Shown: positions 39,101 through 47,292, numbered from the stretch's first letter. The stretch: 64,000 nt of DNA from Sphingosinicella sp963974575 (GCF_963974575.1 NZ_CAXBBQ010000006.1:62001-126000), one strand, 5' to 3'. Notes: generated by a model from the sequence alone, not told the origin. A program made the numbers and translations.

Positions 39101-39727
39101 GTGGAAGCTGAACGCGTGGATCTCGCGACCCGCGCGATCATTATCGCCTGCGTTCTGATCCAGCTCGCGGTGACGCTTGGCGGCCCCGGTTTCGAGATGG
39201 CGATCAGCATGGGCGGGGGTCTGATCCCGGCGCGGATCGGGGGCAGCCTCGTCCTCGATCATGCGATCCCGGCACCCGCAACGCTCGTATCCTCGATTTT
39301 CCTGCATGGAAGCTGGGCACACCTCGGCTTCAACATGCTGTTCCTCGCGTGGATCGGCCGTTTCGTCGAGGCGGTGCTCGGCCGCTGGCGCTATCTGCTG
39401 CTGTTCTTCGTCTCGGGCATCGCGGGCGGGCTCGTTCAGGTCGCGCTCGATCCCGGCTCGCCGATCCCGGTCGTGGGCGCGAGTGGCGCCATTTCCGGCG
39501 TATTTGCCGCGCACGCGATGATCTTCGGGCGTTCAGGCGGGAAGGGCGAGTTCGCGCGCGCGCTTCAGCTCGCCGCGCTCTGGATCGGCCTCCAGGTCGC
39601 GACGGGACTCGTGCTCAACACGGATGGCGGCGGCATCGCGATCGGCGCGCACGTTGGCGGCTTCGTGGCGGGCCTGATCGTCGCCCTGCCGCTCGCCCGC
39701 GCTGCGATCGCGCGACGGTTCCGTTAG
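39101..39727 (+). CDS. rhomboid family intramembrane serine protease
   Basis: A 208-residue six-helix membrane protease. The catalytic serine Ser128 is in the GASGAISG motif and the catalytic histidine His184 in GAHVGGFVAGL; the conserved His and Asn of the second helix (WAHLGFNMLF) that help form the oxyanion hole are also present, so it should be active. Substrates are unknown. The GTG at 39101 follows AAAGGCGGAAAG and lies 14 nt after greA. It ends at TTAG, shared with the convergent DUF4170 gene. Confidence 0.92.
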   Translation: MEAERVDLATRAIIIACVLIQLAVTLGGPGFEMAISMGGGLIPARIGGSLVLDHAIPAPATLVSSIFLHGSWAHLGFNMLFLAWIGRFVEAVLGRWRYLLLFFVSGIAGGLVQVALDPGSPIPVVGASGAISGVFAAHAMIFGRSGGKGEFARALQLAALWIGLQVATGLVLNTDGGGIAIGAHVGGFVAGLIVALPLARAAIARRFR

Positions 39728-39963
39728 GCGGAGGGGTCCGCGTCGGGCTCCAGCAGCCGGTGCAGGTGCACCACGACATACTTCATCGCCGCATCGTCCA
39801 CCGTGCGCTGCGCATTGGCGCGCCACGCGTTTTCCGCGCTCTTGAAGTCTGGAAAAATGCCGACGATGTCGAGCGCGGCGAGGTCTTCGAACTCGAGCCC
39901 GCGCGGGTCCGCGACGCGTCCGCCGAACACGAGGTGGAGTTTCTGTTTTTCAGTCTGGTCCAT
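39724..39963 (-). CDS. DUF4170 domain protein
   Basis: A 79-residue cytosolic protein matching the small alphaproteobacterial family DUF4170: HLVFGGRVADPRGLEFEDL followed by IVGIFPDFKSAENAWRANAQ and YVVVHLHRLLEP. The function is unknown; homologues are often near cell-envelope or inositol monophosphatase-type genes. It lies 9 nt after the gamma-carbonic anhydrase stop on the same strand. Confidence 0.85.
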   Translation of the reverse strand: MDQTEKQKLHLVFGGRVADPRGLEFEDLAALDIVGIFPDFKSAENAWRANAQRTVDDAAMKYVVVHLHRLLEPDADPSA

Positions 39964-39972
39964 GCACGTGCG

Positions 39973-40542
39973 CTATAGCGCCTCGAACTCGCGCTGCAAG
40001 CGTTCGAGCGTCGCACCGGCCCAACGCTCGAACTCCGGGGCTGCCCATGCCCTGTGGTCGCCCTTTGCATACGCGAGCGCGTTGCGGTGGTAGATGAGCG
40101 CGTTCATTCGGTTCGCGATCCAGCTGTTGTGGGTGCGGATCACCTTGGCGGGGGAGCCGACGACGATGCTGTTCGGCGGCACTTCCGTGCCGTCGCGCAC
40201 GAAGGCGTGCTGGCCGACGATGCTGTTGTCGCCGATCACCGCATCGTTGAAGATCGTGGCGTTCACGCCGACGAGGACATTGTTACCGAGCTTGCAGGCA
40301 TGGATCGTCGCATGGTGCGTGATCGAGCAGTAATCGCCGATTTCCACCGCACGGCCCGGCTCTGCGTGAACCATCACGAAGTCCTGGATATTCGTGAAAC
40401 GCCCGATCCGGATATGTTCCGCTTCCGAACGCATGACCACGTTGCACCAGACCGAGGACCCTTCCTCGAAACGGATATGGCCGTAAAGCTGCGCCGAAGG
40501 ATGGATGAACGCCGCAGCTTCGCGGTCGATGACGGATGTCAT
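39973..40542 (-). CDS. gamma-carbonic anhydrase family protein
   Basis: A 189-residue left-handed beta-helix protein with hexapeptide repeats, of the YrdA/gamma-carbonic anhydrase family. The histidines expected to bind zinc at trimer interfaces are visible in DFVMVHAEPG and SITHHATIHACK. Many members are zinc-binding but their physiological activity is often unproven. Its start overlaps the mlaC stop (ATGA). Confidence 0.92.
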   Translation of the reverse strand: MTSVIDREAAAFIHPSAQLYGHIRFEEGSSVWCNVVMRSEAEHIRIGRFTNIQDFVMVHAEPGRAVEIGDYCSITHHATIHACKLGNNVLVGVNATIFNDAVIGDNSIVGQHAFVRDGTEVPPNSIVVGSPAKVIRTHNSWIANRMNALIYHRNALAYAKGDHRAWAAPEFERWAGATLERLQREFEAL

Positions 40543-41162
40543 GCGGACTTGCGATCCCTCATGAACTGGACGAGCGCATCGAAGCCGTTCTTCTGGATAT
40601 AGGCGGTGAAGTCGGCTTCCTGCGTCAGCGACAGGTTCACGCCGGCCACCGTGAGATTGTCGACGACATACTTGCCGCTCTGGTTCTTCTTCACGGTCCA
40701 GATCGAATCGATCGGCTGCGCGCCGTTGTTGCGGGTGACGCGGGCGTAGACGTCTATGGTTCCGCGCGTGCCCCGGGGCACGGTGCGGACAACCTTGAGT
40801 TCACTGTCGGCAAACTCGAACAGGTTGTCGGTATAGGTATCGACGACATAGTCCGGGAAGGCGGCCTGATAGGCCTGATACTGCTGCTTGTTGATCGTCC
40901 GCACATGGCGGCGGATCAGGCGGTTGCCGATGTCGGTGACCGCGAAGTTCTCCTTGAGCAACCTCCGGAACTGGGCGCGGACTTCATTCTTGTCGTTCGA
41001 CTTGTCGCGCAGCACGGCATAAGCGCGCTGAGAGAGCTCGGTAATGAAGGTGCCGGCAGCCTTGCCGTTGTCGGCCGGCGCAGTCGTTTGCGCCGCAAGG
41101 CTGGCAGCGGGCGTGGCAACGGCCGCCGAGGCGAGAAGAATCGCGAGTGCGCGAATGAACAT
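40539..41162 (-). CDS. mlaC: periplasmic phospholipid-binding protein MlaC (Ttg2D family)
   Basis: A 207-residue periplasmic protein that shuttles phospholipid between the outer-membrane MlaA and the inner-membrane MlaFEDB complex, maintaining outer-membrane lipid asymmetry. A signal peptide (ALAILLASAAVATPAASLAA) is followed by the MlaC/Tol_Tol_Ttg2 domain (FAVTDIGNRLIRRHVRTI; WTVKKNQSGKYVVDNLTVAG). The other mla genes are not in the window. It is coupled by an ATGA overlap to the gamma-carbonic anhydrase gene. Confidence 0.9.
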   Translation of the reverse strand: MFIRALAILLASAAVATPAASLAAQTTAPADNGKAAGTFITELSQRAYAVLRDKSNDKNEVRAQFRRLLKENFAVTDIGNRLIRRHVRTINKQQYQAYQAAFPDYVVDTYTDNLFEFADSELKVVRTVPRGTRGTIDVYARVTRNNGAQPIDSIWTVKKNQSGKYVVDNLTVAGVNLSLTQEADFTAYIQKNGFDALVQFMRDRKSA

Positions 41163-41192
41163 TTATCAGAACTCCGTCCGCTTGGCGTTCGC

Positions 41193-41576
41193 TTAGCGAG
41201 ACGCCTTTAAGAGATAATCGACGACCGCCTTGCGCTCGTCAGGCTTCTTCAACCCGACAAAGGCCATGGAAGTTCCCGGAACCACCTTCCGGGGATTGTC
41301 GAGATACGTGTCGAGCTTGTCCGCAGTCCACGTGAAGCCGGCTTTCTTCATCGCCGGGGAATAGCGCGGAAAGCTCTTTTCAGTGCCCGCAGTGCGCCCG
41401 ATCAGCTTTTTGAGCGATGGGCCCTGGCGCGGCTTTTCGCCAGCCTGGGCAGGGTCCCAGTGGCAGATGCCGCAGCGGCTCTTGAACAATTGCGCTCCGT
41501 CTGCCGCTGCCGCCGGACCGGCGATCAACACGGCAAGAGCGGAAAGGGCAACCAAACGGGCAGCGCGCGTTTTCAT
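41193..41576 (-). CDS. cytochrome c family protein
   Basis: A 127-residue periplasmic class I cytochrome c. A signal peptide (ALSALAVLIAGPAAAAD) is followed by CGICH (Cys35, Cys38, His39) and a Met ligand in PGTSMAFVGL, as in mitochondrial-type or cytochrome c2-like proteins. I use the ATG at 41576 because it gives a standard signal peptide; in-frame starts at 41597 (ATG) and 41612 (GTG) exist but have poorly spaced ribosome binding sites. It could carry electrons to a terminal oxidase. Confidence 0.9.
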   Translation of the reverse strand: MKTRAARLVALSALAVLIAGPAAAADGAQLFKSRCGICHWDPAQAGEKPRQGPSLKKLIGRTAGTEKSFPRYSPAMKKAGFTWTADKLDTYLDNPRKVVPGTSMAFVGLKKPDERKAVVDYLLKASR

Positions 41577-41667
41577 GTGCGTAGCTTTCTTTTCCATAAT
41601 GCTGGAATGCACGATCCCCTGTGAATCGGCGATTAATCGGTAATGTTTTTCGGGCTATTGTAAAGAG

Positions 41668-42618
41668 ATGGACCCGCTTCTGCCCTCTCTTGCCGACGTC
41701 GAGCGGCTACAGGAGAACGCGAACGCGGATGCCCGCCGCGCGATCGCGCTGAAGCTTGGGCACAGCTATACGCAGCGCCTGTTCGACAACCGCGAACGCG
41801 GAATCGCGGACGATATTGTGCGCGCGATCGCCCGTGACGTTGAGGTTGAGGTGCGCAAGGCGCTGGCGCAAACCATCGCTTCAAGCGCCGACATTCCGCA
41901 GGACGTGGCGCTTCGCATGGCGCACGACGTTATTGAGGTCGCCGAGCCGATTTTGAAGGCGAGCGACCTCCTCGACGACGACATGCTCGTGGAGATCGTG
42001 AAATCGCGGAGCGAGGAACACCGCGTCGCCATCGCCGCGCGGCCCGTGGTGCGGGAGCCGGTTTCCGCGGCGATTGTCGAACATGCCGAAGTGCGGGCGG
42101 TGTCGACGCTTGCCGCCAATGCCGGCGCAGACATCGCGGAAGCCGCGATGGCGCGTGCAGTCGAACGCTTCGGCGATGAAGAAGCCGTGGCGATGCCGCT
42201 CGCCGATCGCCCATCGCTGCCGCTTGCCATCGCGGAGCGGCTCGTTGCGCTGGTTTCGAGCCGGATCAGAGCCCGGATGGCGGGGGAAGGGGACAGGTTT
42301 CAGCAGTTCGCGAAGGGGCTTTCGCAGGTTTCCGAAGGTGCGGCGTTCATACTCGGGGGCGGCGAAACCGACGTGCTCGATCTCATCGCCATGGTCGACC
42401 AACTGCACGCGGCCGGAAAACTGCAACCCTCGCTCGTCATCCGCGCCGGGCGGCTCGGCGATCGCGAGCTGATGCAGGCGGTTGTCTCAAGGCTCACCGG
42501 GCTTCGGTACGGCCTTGTGGTGGAAGCCTTCGATCAGCCGGACTCGGCGCGGCGGATGCTGCGCGAAGTCGGCCTTGTTCCATCGGAAATCGACGAGGTT
42601 GTCCCCGCCGCCGCCTAG
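41668..42618 (+). CDS. DUF2336 domain protein (HEAT-like repeats)
   Basis: A 316-residue cytosolic protein of the alphaproteobacterial DUF2336 family, made of HEAT-like alpha-helical repeats (IARDVEVEVRKALAQTIA, KSRSEEHRVAIAARP, EHAEVRAVSTLAANAG). Such proteins are scaffolds of unknown role, and some occur near chemotaxis or regulatory genes. It is divergent from the cytochrome c gene and convergent with the next gene, sharing CTAG (42615-42618). Confidence 0.85.
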   Translation: MDPLLPSLADVERLQENANADARRAIALKLGHSYTQRLFDNRERGIADDIVRAIARDVEVEVRKALAQTIASSADIPQDVALRMAHDVIEVAEPILKASDLLDDDMLVEIVKSRSEEHRVAIAARPVVREPVSAAIVEHAEVRAVSTLAANAGADIAEAAMARAVERFGDEEAVAMPLADRPSLPLAIAERLVALVSSRIRARMAGEGDRFQQFAKGLSQVSEGAAFILGGGETDVLDLIAMVDQLHAAGKLQPSLVIRAGRLGDRELMQAVVSRLTGLRYGLVVEAFDQPDSARRMLREVGLVPSEIDEVVPAAA

Positions 42619-43484
42619 GCGAGTTCGGCCGGGCTTTCATCCTCGGCAGGGGTGCCGTTAACGGCTTTGCCCTTGCCGCGAACGGCGGATGTCGCAGACT
42701 TCGCGACCTCGGCCGCACCTTCCTTGATCTCGCTGAAGCGCAGCTTGGCGGCTTCCTTGATGCCAAGTTCGGCAAGCTTCGCTTCGCCGGCCGTGCGCGC
42801 AACCCGGGCCGCCGTACGCGCCGTCGACGCGAGCTTGTCGCGAACCGGGCCGAGGGCGCGGTTCTCACCGCTGCTGCGCGGCAGGAGCGCGCCGATGATC
42901 GCACCGAGCGCCGCGCCCGCAAGCACGGCGACGAGTGGATTCTCGTCGACGCTTTCGGCCGTGCGCTCGCGCGCCTTCGCCGCCTGCACTTTCGCGCGCT
43001 CCGAATAATCCGCGGCACGCTCACGCGCCGTTTCCCAGGCGTCATTCGCGTGCTGGCGTGCGGAAGCGAACGTTTCGCCGGCGGCCTCGCGCGCGGCCTG
43101 CGCCTTGTGTGTCACCGTCTCGCGCACTTGCTGCGCGGTCTGTTTCACACCTTCCAGCCGGTCCTTGCCCGGCGCTTCGTTGCCGAAATCATCTTCGTAC
43201 TGGCTCATGGCGGGTGCCTTTCTGCTCTTCCGATGGTGCCGCGCGCCCGCCATCAGACCGGCAAGCGCGCCGACGATGGAGATCGCGCCAAGATTGTCGC
43301 TCGCTGCCTTACGGCCGCGTGCAACGAGTTCTGCCCCCCGTTCAGCCGCTGCATCAATCGCCTCGTTCGCGATCGTACGGGGATCGAGCCGGTGCCGGAT
43401 CTCGCCGACGGTCAGCGCGATCCGCCGCCGCGCCTCAGCGGCTTCCGCTTCATAAAGGGCCGTATTGACGGGGTCGTCTTTCAC
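42615..43484 (-). CDS. DUF3618 domain protein, membrane-anchored coiled-coil
   Basis: A 289-residue protein. Its N-terminus carries the DUF3618 motif (EARRRIALTVGEIRHRLDP), then a hydrophobic stretch (LGAISIVGALAGLMAG), a long Ala/Lys/Glu-rich amphipathic helix with heptad-like spacing (residues about 100-180), a second hydrophobic segment (LVAVLAGAALGAIIGALLP) resembling the glycine-zipper anchor of YqjD/ElaB proteins, and another helical tail. It is the last gene of a three-gene minus-strand cluster and overlaps the previous gene as ATGA. Role inferred: membrane-bound stress or ribosome-associated protein. Confidence 0.82.
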   Translation of the reverse strand: MKDDPVNTALYEAEAAEARRRIALTVGEIRHRLDPRTIANEAIDAAAERGAELVARGRKAASDNLGAISIVGALAGLMAGARHHRKSRKAPAMSQYEDDFGNEAPGKDRLEGVKQTAQQVRETVTHKAQAAREAAGETFASARQHANDAWETARERAADYSERAKVQAAKARERTAESVDENPLVAVLAGAALGAIIGALLPRSSGENRALGPVRDKLASTARTAARVARTAGEAKLAELGIKEAAKLRFSEIKEGAAEVAKSATSAVRGKGKAVNGTPAEDESPAELA

Positions 43485-43837
43485 GTTTCGCTCCGGTGGC
43501 GCAGCAAGGATGGGGGCTCAATCACGATCTCAAGGCGTTTGCGCCCTTCAACAAACAAAAGGCACGACGCTCCGGCAGCGATCACGGTGACGATCACCAC
43601 CGCCAAGAAGAATCCGACATAGGGCCCGAGCAGCACGACGAGCGCCGTCGCAATCCCCATCAGTGCCACGAACGCCAAAGCAACCGAAGCGCTGAGAAAC
43701 GCAAGCGGCAGCCGCGCCAATTGAAGTCGCCGGGCGATCTTCGCCTCGGCAATGCGGACTTCCGCCTGCAGAAAGTCTCCGCCTTCGTCGACGAGGCGCT
43801 CGAAGAGATCGGAGATTTTTACGTCCTGATCGGCCAC
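43481..43837 (-). CDS. phage holin family / YqjE-like membrane protein
   Basis: A 118-residue protein of the Phage_holin_3_6 family (PF07332), to which E. coli YqjE belongs. It has an N-terminal amphipathic helix (FLQAEVRIAEAKIARRLQ) and two membrane helices (LPLAFLSASVALAFVALMG; VVIVTVIAAGASCLLFV). Despite the name it is a chromosomal membrane protein, with no phage genes around. It lies between a YqjD-like gene (14-nt gap) and the DUF3618 gene (ATGA overlap). Confidence 0.87.
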   Translation of the reverse strand: MADQDVKISDLFERLVDEGGDFLQAEVRIAEAKIARRLQLARLPLAFLSASVALAFVALMGIATALVVLLGPYVGFFLAVVIVTVIAAGASCLLFVEGRKRLEIVIEPPSLLRHRSET

Positions 43838-43851
43838 CCCTGTTGGTCCTC

Positions 43852-44280
43852 TCAGACTTCAGCGTCGTCGTTGCGGCTGGCCTTGAAGAAGCGCGAGATA
43901 ATGAAACCGGCGGCCGCTGCGGCGGCGATCACCAGCACCGGCGAACGGCGGACCATTTCGCGCGTGTCGTCGATAATGTCATCGACTGTCTTCTCACGCA
44001 TCCGCTGCGCGAAGGATTCCACCGAATCTGCGGCCGAATTGATGATGTTCGCGAGCGGCTCCGCCTGCGTGCCTTTCAGCTTGTCGGCGGCTTCGCGCGT
44101 GACGTGCGAGACGCTGCCGAGCGTTTCGGCGGCGCGGGTCTTGCCTTCCTCGGCGGCGCTGCGCGCCTTTGTCGAGGCTTCGGTCTTGAACTTGCTGGCT
44201 TCAGCCTTGATCGTGGCCAGCCGGTCCGTTTTCGCGGCAACGGGATCGGCAGTAGGAGGCGCGGGAAGAGTGTCGGACAT
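43852..44280 (-). CDS. YqjD/ElaB-like (DUF883-type) membrane-anchored helical protein
   Basis: A 142-residue protein with a Lys/Ala/Glu-rich amphipathic helix (KAEASKFKTEASTKARSAAE), a region like small stress proteins (REMVRRSPVLVIAAA) and one C-terminal membrane helix (VLVIAAAAAAGFIISRFF), the layout of YqjD and ElaB, which anchor ribosomes to the inner membrane in stationary phase in E. coli. The ATG at 44280 follows AAAGGAA. It heads the three-gene cluster, and a candidate EcfG-type promoter lies 36 nt upstream. The DUF883 assignment rests on layout rather than a clear motif. Confidence 0.8.
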   Translation of the reverse strand: MSDTLPAPPTADPVAAKTDRLATIKAEASKFKTEASTKARSAAEEGKTRAAETLGSVSHVTREAADKLKGTQAEPLANIINSAADSVESFAQRMREKTVDDIIDDTREMVRRSPVLVIAAAAAAGFIISRFFKASRNDDAEV

Positions 44281-44315
44281 GCCAATTCCTTTCAGGCTTA
44301 CGGGGGCTGTAGTAC

Positions 44316-44340
44316 AACAATAGAACAGGATGTTGGTTCC
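44316..44340 (-). promoter_or_regulatory. candidate EcfG-type general stress promoter
   Basis: On the minus strand GGAAC (44340-44336) is followed after 16 nt by TGTT (44319-44316). The alphaproteobacterial general-stress sigma factor EcfG recognises GGAAC and CGTT with 16-17 nt between, so four of five positions around the -10 core and the whole -35 fit. It is 36 nt before the YqjD-like ATG. Confidence 0.5.
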
Positions 44341-44457
44341 GTCGTGGGCAAAAACAAGGCCGCATTGCGACACTGGCAGAACAAGCGGCGTTGCCCCACG
44401 CGCCGAGGCTGATTAAGAGCGCGCACGAACGATATTTTCACAAGCCGGAGCGACGCC

Positions 44458-45738
44458 ATGACCGCGATCATCGACATCCACGCCAGACAGATTCTCGACA
44501 GCCGCGGCAATCCGACCGTGGAGGTCGAGGTGACGCTGGAAGATGGCGCCTTCGGCCGCGCCGCCGTGCCCTCGGGCGCCTCGACGGGCGCCTATGAGGC
44601 CGTTGAGCTTCGCGACGGCGACACGAGCCGCTGGCTCGGCAAGGGTGTCGAGAAAGCGTGCGCCGCCGTTGACGGCGAAATCCAGGACGCGCTGCTCGGC
44701 ATGGATGCCGAGGACCAGCTTGAGCTCGACAACACGCTGATCTCGCTGGACGGCACACCGAACAAGGCGCGGCTTGGCGCCAACGCCATTCTCGGGGTCA
44801 GCCTGGCGGCAGCAAAGGCGGCTGCGGATTCGCGGGGGCTGCCGCTCTATCGGTACGTTGGCGGCGTCTCGGCAAGCGTGCTGCCGGTGCCGATGATGAA
44901 CATCCTGAACGGTGGTGCGCACGCCGACAATCCGATCGACTTCCAGGAATTCATGATCATGCCGGTCGGTGCCGAGAGCTTCGGCGAGGGGCTGCGCTGG
45001 GGCGCGGAAATCTTCCACACGCTGAAAAAGTCACTACACGACAAGGGCCTCGCGACCGCGGTGGGCGACGAAGGCGGCTTCGCACCGAACCTCGCGAGCG
45101 CCGAGGCTGCGCTCGACTTCATAATGGGCGCCGTGGAAAAGGCGGGCTTCAAGGTAGGCGATGAGGTGATGCTGGCGCTCGACTGCGCCGCCACCGAATT
45201 CCACAAGGACGGCAATTACGAGATGACGGGCGAAGGCAAGTCGCTGTCGTCGGCCGAGATGGTGGACTTCCTTGCAAGCCTTTGCGATCGCTACCCGATC
45301 ATCTCGATCGAGGACGGCATGGGTGAGGACGACTGGGACGGCTGGAAGCTGCTCACCGACCGCGTCGGAGATCGCGTCCAGCTTGTCGGCGACGACCTCT
45401 TCGTGACCAACCCTGCACGCCTCCGCGACGGCATTGCCAAGGGTACCGCGAACTCCATTCTGGTAAAAGTTAACCAGATCGGTACGCTGTCCGAAACGCT
45501 CGAAGCCGTCAACATGGCGCACCGTGCGCGGTACACCGCCGTGATGTCACACCGTTCGGGCGAGACCGAGGATGCGACGATTGCTGACCTCGCCGTCGCG
45601 ACGAACTGCGGTCAGATCAAGACCGGCAGCATGGCGCGTTCGGACCGGCTCGCGAAATACAATCAGCTGATCCGCATCGCCGAGGAGCTGGGCGATGTCG
45701 CCACATATGCAGGCCGATCGATTCTCCGCGCAAAATAA
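44458..45738 (+). CDS. eno: enolase
   Basis: Glycolytic enzyme converting 2-phosphoglycerate to phosphoenolpyruvate. The 426 residues show the family blocks ARQILDSRGNPTVEVEV at the N-terminus, the flexible loop GAHADNPIDFQEFM, the metal-binding aspartates and glutamate (ALDCAATEF; SIEDGMGEDDWDGW; VGDDLFVTN) and the C-terminal signature LVKVNQIGTLSETLEAV with SHRSGETED. It stands upstream of ftsB and the pyruvate dehydrogenase genes, whose substrate supply it serves. Confidence 0.98.
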   Translation: MTAIIDIHARQILDSRGNPTVEVEVTLEDGAFGRAAVPSGASTGAYEAVELRDGDTSRWLGKGVEKACAAVDGEIQDALLGMDAEDQLELDNTLISLDGTPNKARLGANAILGVSLAAAKAAADSRGLPLYRYVGGVSASVLPVPMMNILNGGAHADNPIDFQEFMIMPVGAESFGEGLRWGAEIFHTLKKSLHDKGLATAVGDEGGFAPNLASAEAALDFIMGAVEKAGFKVGDEVMLALDCAATEFHKDGNYEMTGEGKSLSSAEMVDFLASLCDRYPIISIEDGMGEDDWDGWKLLTDRVGDRVQLVGDDLFVTNPARLRDGIAKGTANSILVKVNQIGTLSETLEAVNMAHRARYTAVMSHRSGETEDATIADLAVATNCGQIKTGSMARSDRLAKYNQLIRIAEELGDVATYAGRSILRAK

Positions 45739-45741
45739 CGC

Positions 45742-45769
45742 TTGAATCATTAGGATTCGCGTGATTCAA
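45742..45769 (+). repeat. inverted repeat between eno and ftsB
   Basis: TTGAATCA (45742-45749) and TGATTCAA (45762-45769) form a perfect 8-bp inverted repeat with a 12-nt spacer, starting 3 nt after the eno stop. No U tract follows and ftsB starts 8 nt later, so it may be a processing site or weak attenuator rather than a terminator. Confidence 0.45.
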
Positions 45770-45777
45770 AGGCGGAC

Positions 45778-46092
45778 GTGAGCGAACCCGTCCGCCTTGT
45801 CTCCTATATCCGCTCAGCGTGGCTTCCCGCGCTGTGCATCGGCCTCGTCGCGTTCTTCGGATGGCACGCGGTTGCGGGCGACACGGGCATTCTCGCGCTC
45901 GGCGGCTATAAGGCCGAAGAGACGCGCCTTGCGAAGGAAGCGGCCGTTGTCGCCCAGCGCAAGGCGGATCTTGAGCGCAAGGTGACGCTCCTCAATCCCT
46001 CGAAGGTCGATCCCGACCTTGCAGACGAACTCGTACGTGAGAATCTGGGCCTCGTCCGTGAGGACGAGTTCGTCATCCGTCTCGACAAATAA
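45778..46092 (+). CDS. ftsB: septum formation initiator, FtsB/DivIC family
   Basis: A 104-residue bitopic cell-division protein. One N-terminal membrane helix (LPALCIGLVAFFGWHAVAG) is followed by a coiled coil (KAEETRLAKEAAVVAQRKADLERKV is the region, residues about 44-70) and a C-terminal ELVRENLGLVREDEFVI, where the LVRE-type motif matches the DivIC family. FtsB links the FtsQ/FtsL complex to septal peptidoglycan synthesis. The GTG at 45778 is the natural start. Its position between eno and pdhA is common in alphaproteobacteria. Confidence 0.9.
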   Translation: MSEPVRLVSYIRSAWLPALCIGLVAFFGWHAVAGDTGILALGGYKAEETRLAKEAAVVAQRKADLERKVTLLNPSKVDPDLADELVRENLGLVREDEFVIRLDK

Positions 46093-46115
46093 GCCATCAA
46101 GCGTCTCGCTCGCGC

Positions 46116-46145
46116 TTGAACTTTACACACGGTCGCACGTATAGC
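46116..46145 (+). promoter_or_regulatory. probable promoter of the pdh operon
   Basis: TTGAAC (46116-46121) is followed after 18 nt by TATAGC (46140-46145), a fair sigma-70 promoter. The expected transcript start lies about 46152, and a short inverted repeat GTAAA-AAAC-TTTAC (46155-46168) sits in the leader. A strong ribosome binding site, AGGAGGGG, follows at 46181-46188. Confidence 0.5.
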
Positions 46146-46305
46146 GTCGGTGAAGTAAAAAACTTTACCTTGCGAACCAGAGGAGGGGATCATCGTCGAG
46201 CGAACCAAAGAGGCGAAAACATCGCCCAAGCCCAAACCTGCGGCTCGTAAAACAAAGGCTGCGACGTCGCAGCGGCAGTCTGAAGTTCGCGAGGGACTGG
46301 ACCGG

Positions 46306-47292
46306 TTGCCCGACTATTCGCCCTACAAGGCCAGCGTCGACGAACTCCTCGATTTCTACCGCCAGATGCTGCTCATCCGCCGTTTCGAGGAAAAGGCGGG
46401 CCAGCTTTACGGCATGGGGCTGATCGGCGGTTTCTGCCACCTCTATATCGGGCAGGAGGCCGTCGTTGTCGGCCTTCAGTCCGCATTGAAGGCCGGCGAC
46501 AGCGTTATCACCGGTTACCGCGACCACGGCCACATGCTTGCCTGCGGCATCGAATCGCGCGCGGTGATGGCGGAATTGACCGGCCGTGCCGCCGGCATAT
46601 CCAAAGGCAAGGGCGGCTCGATGCACATGTTCAGTGTCGAGCACGGTTTTTACGGCGGGCACGGCATCGTCGCCGCACAGGTGCCACTTGGTACCGGGCT
46701 TGCCTTCGCACACAAATACAAGGGCGACGGCAATATCTGCCTCACCTATTTCGGTGACGGCGCGGCGAACCAGGGGCAGGTGTACGAAAGCTTCAACATG
46801 GCGGAGCTGTGGAAGCTCCCCGTCGTCTACGTGGTCGAAAACAATCAATACGCCATGGGTACGAGCGTCAATCGCGCGAGCGCGGAAGACCAGCTTTACC
46901 GCCGCGGCGAGAGTTTCCGCATCGAAGGCATCCAGGTGAACGGCATGGACGTGCTCGAAGTGCGCGGCGCAGCGCAGATGGCGATCGAATGGGTTCGCTC
47001 GGGCAAGGGGCCGCTGCTTCTTGAGCTGAAGACATACCGATATCGCGGCCATTCCATGTCCGACCCCGCGAAATACCGCTCGCGTGAGGAAGTGCAGGCG
47101 ATGCGCGAAAAGTCCGATCCGATCGAGGCGGCGAAGAAGCACCTGCTCGCCGCGGGTGTCGATGAGGCCAAGCTCAAGGACATCGAAAAGGAGGTGCGGG
47201 CCATCGTCAACGATTCTGCCGACTTCGCCGAGCAGACGCCCGAACCGGAACTTTCCGAACTTTACACCGACGTTCTGGTGGGGAGCTACTGA
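46306..47292 (+). CDS. pdhA: pyruvate dehydrogenase E1 component, alpha subunit
   Basis: The thiamine-diphosphate-binding half of E1, which decarboxylates pyruvate. The 328 residues from the TTG at 46306 include the conserved LIRRFEEKAGQLYGMGLI, ITGYRDHGHML, the ThDP motif GDG..N (FGDGAANQGQVYESFNMA) and the phosphorylation-loop-like RYRGHSMSDPAKYR. The start is uncertain. The frame stays open upstream to 46159 and encodes a Lys/Ala/Pro-rich extension (VERTKEAKTSPKPKP and on) like that of other sphingomonad PdhA proteins, and AGGAGGGG sits before ATC-ATC-GTC at 46189-46197 with no ATG, GTG or TTG. The true start may be ATC at 46192. The stop TGA overlaps the pdhB ATG by 1 nt. Confidence 0.93.
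   Translation: MPDYSPYKASVDELLDFYRQMLLIRRFEEKAGQLYGMGLIGGFCHLYIGQEAVVVGLQSALKAGDSVITGYRDHGHMLACGIESRAVMAELTGRAAGISKGKGGSMHMFSVEHGFYGGHGIVAAQVPLGTGLAFAHKYKGDGNICLTYFGDGAANQGQVYESFNMAELWKLPVVYVVENNQYAMGTSVNRASAEDQLYRRGESFRIEGIQVNGMDVLEVRGAAQMAIEWVRSGKGPLLLELKTYRYRGHSMSDPAKYRSREEVQAMREKSDPIEAAKKHLLAAGVDEAKLKDIEKEVRAIVNDSADFAEQTPEPELSELYTDVLVGSY

Noticed and set aside
43481..43837. Holin-like gene as a sign of a prophage
   Set aside because: The family name comes from phage, but YqjE-type chromosomal proteins belong to it and no phage genes are near.
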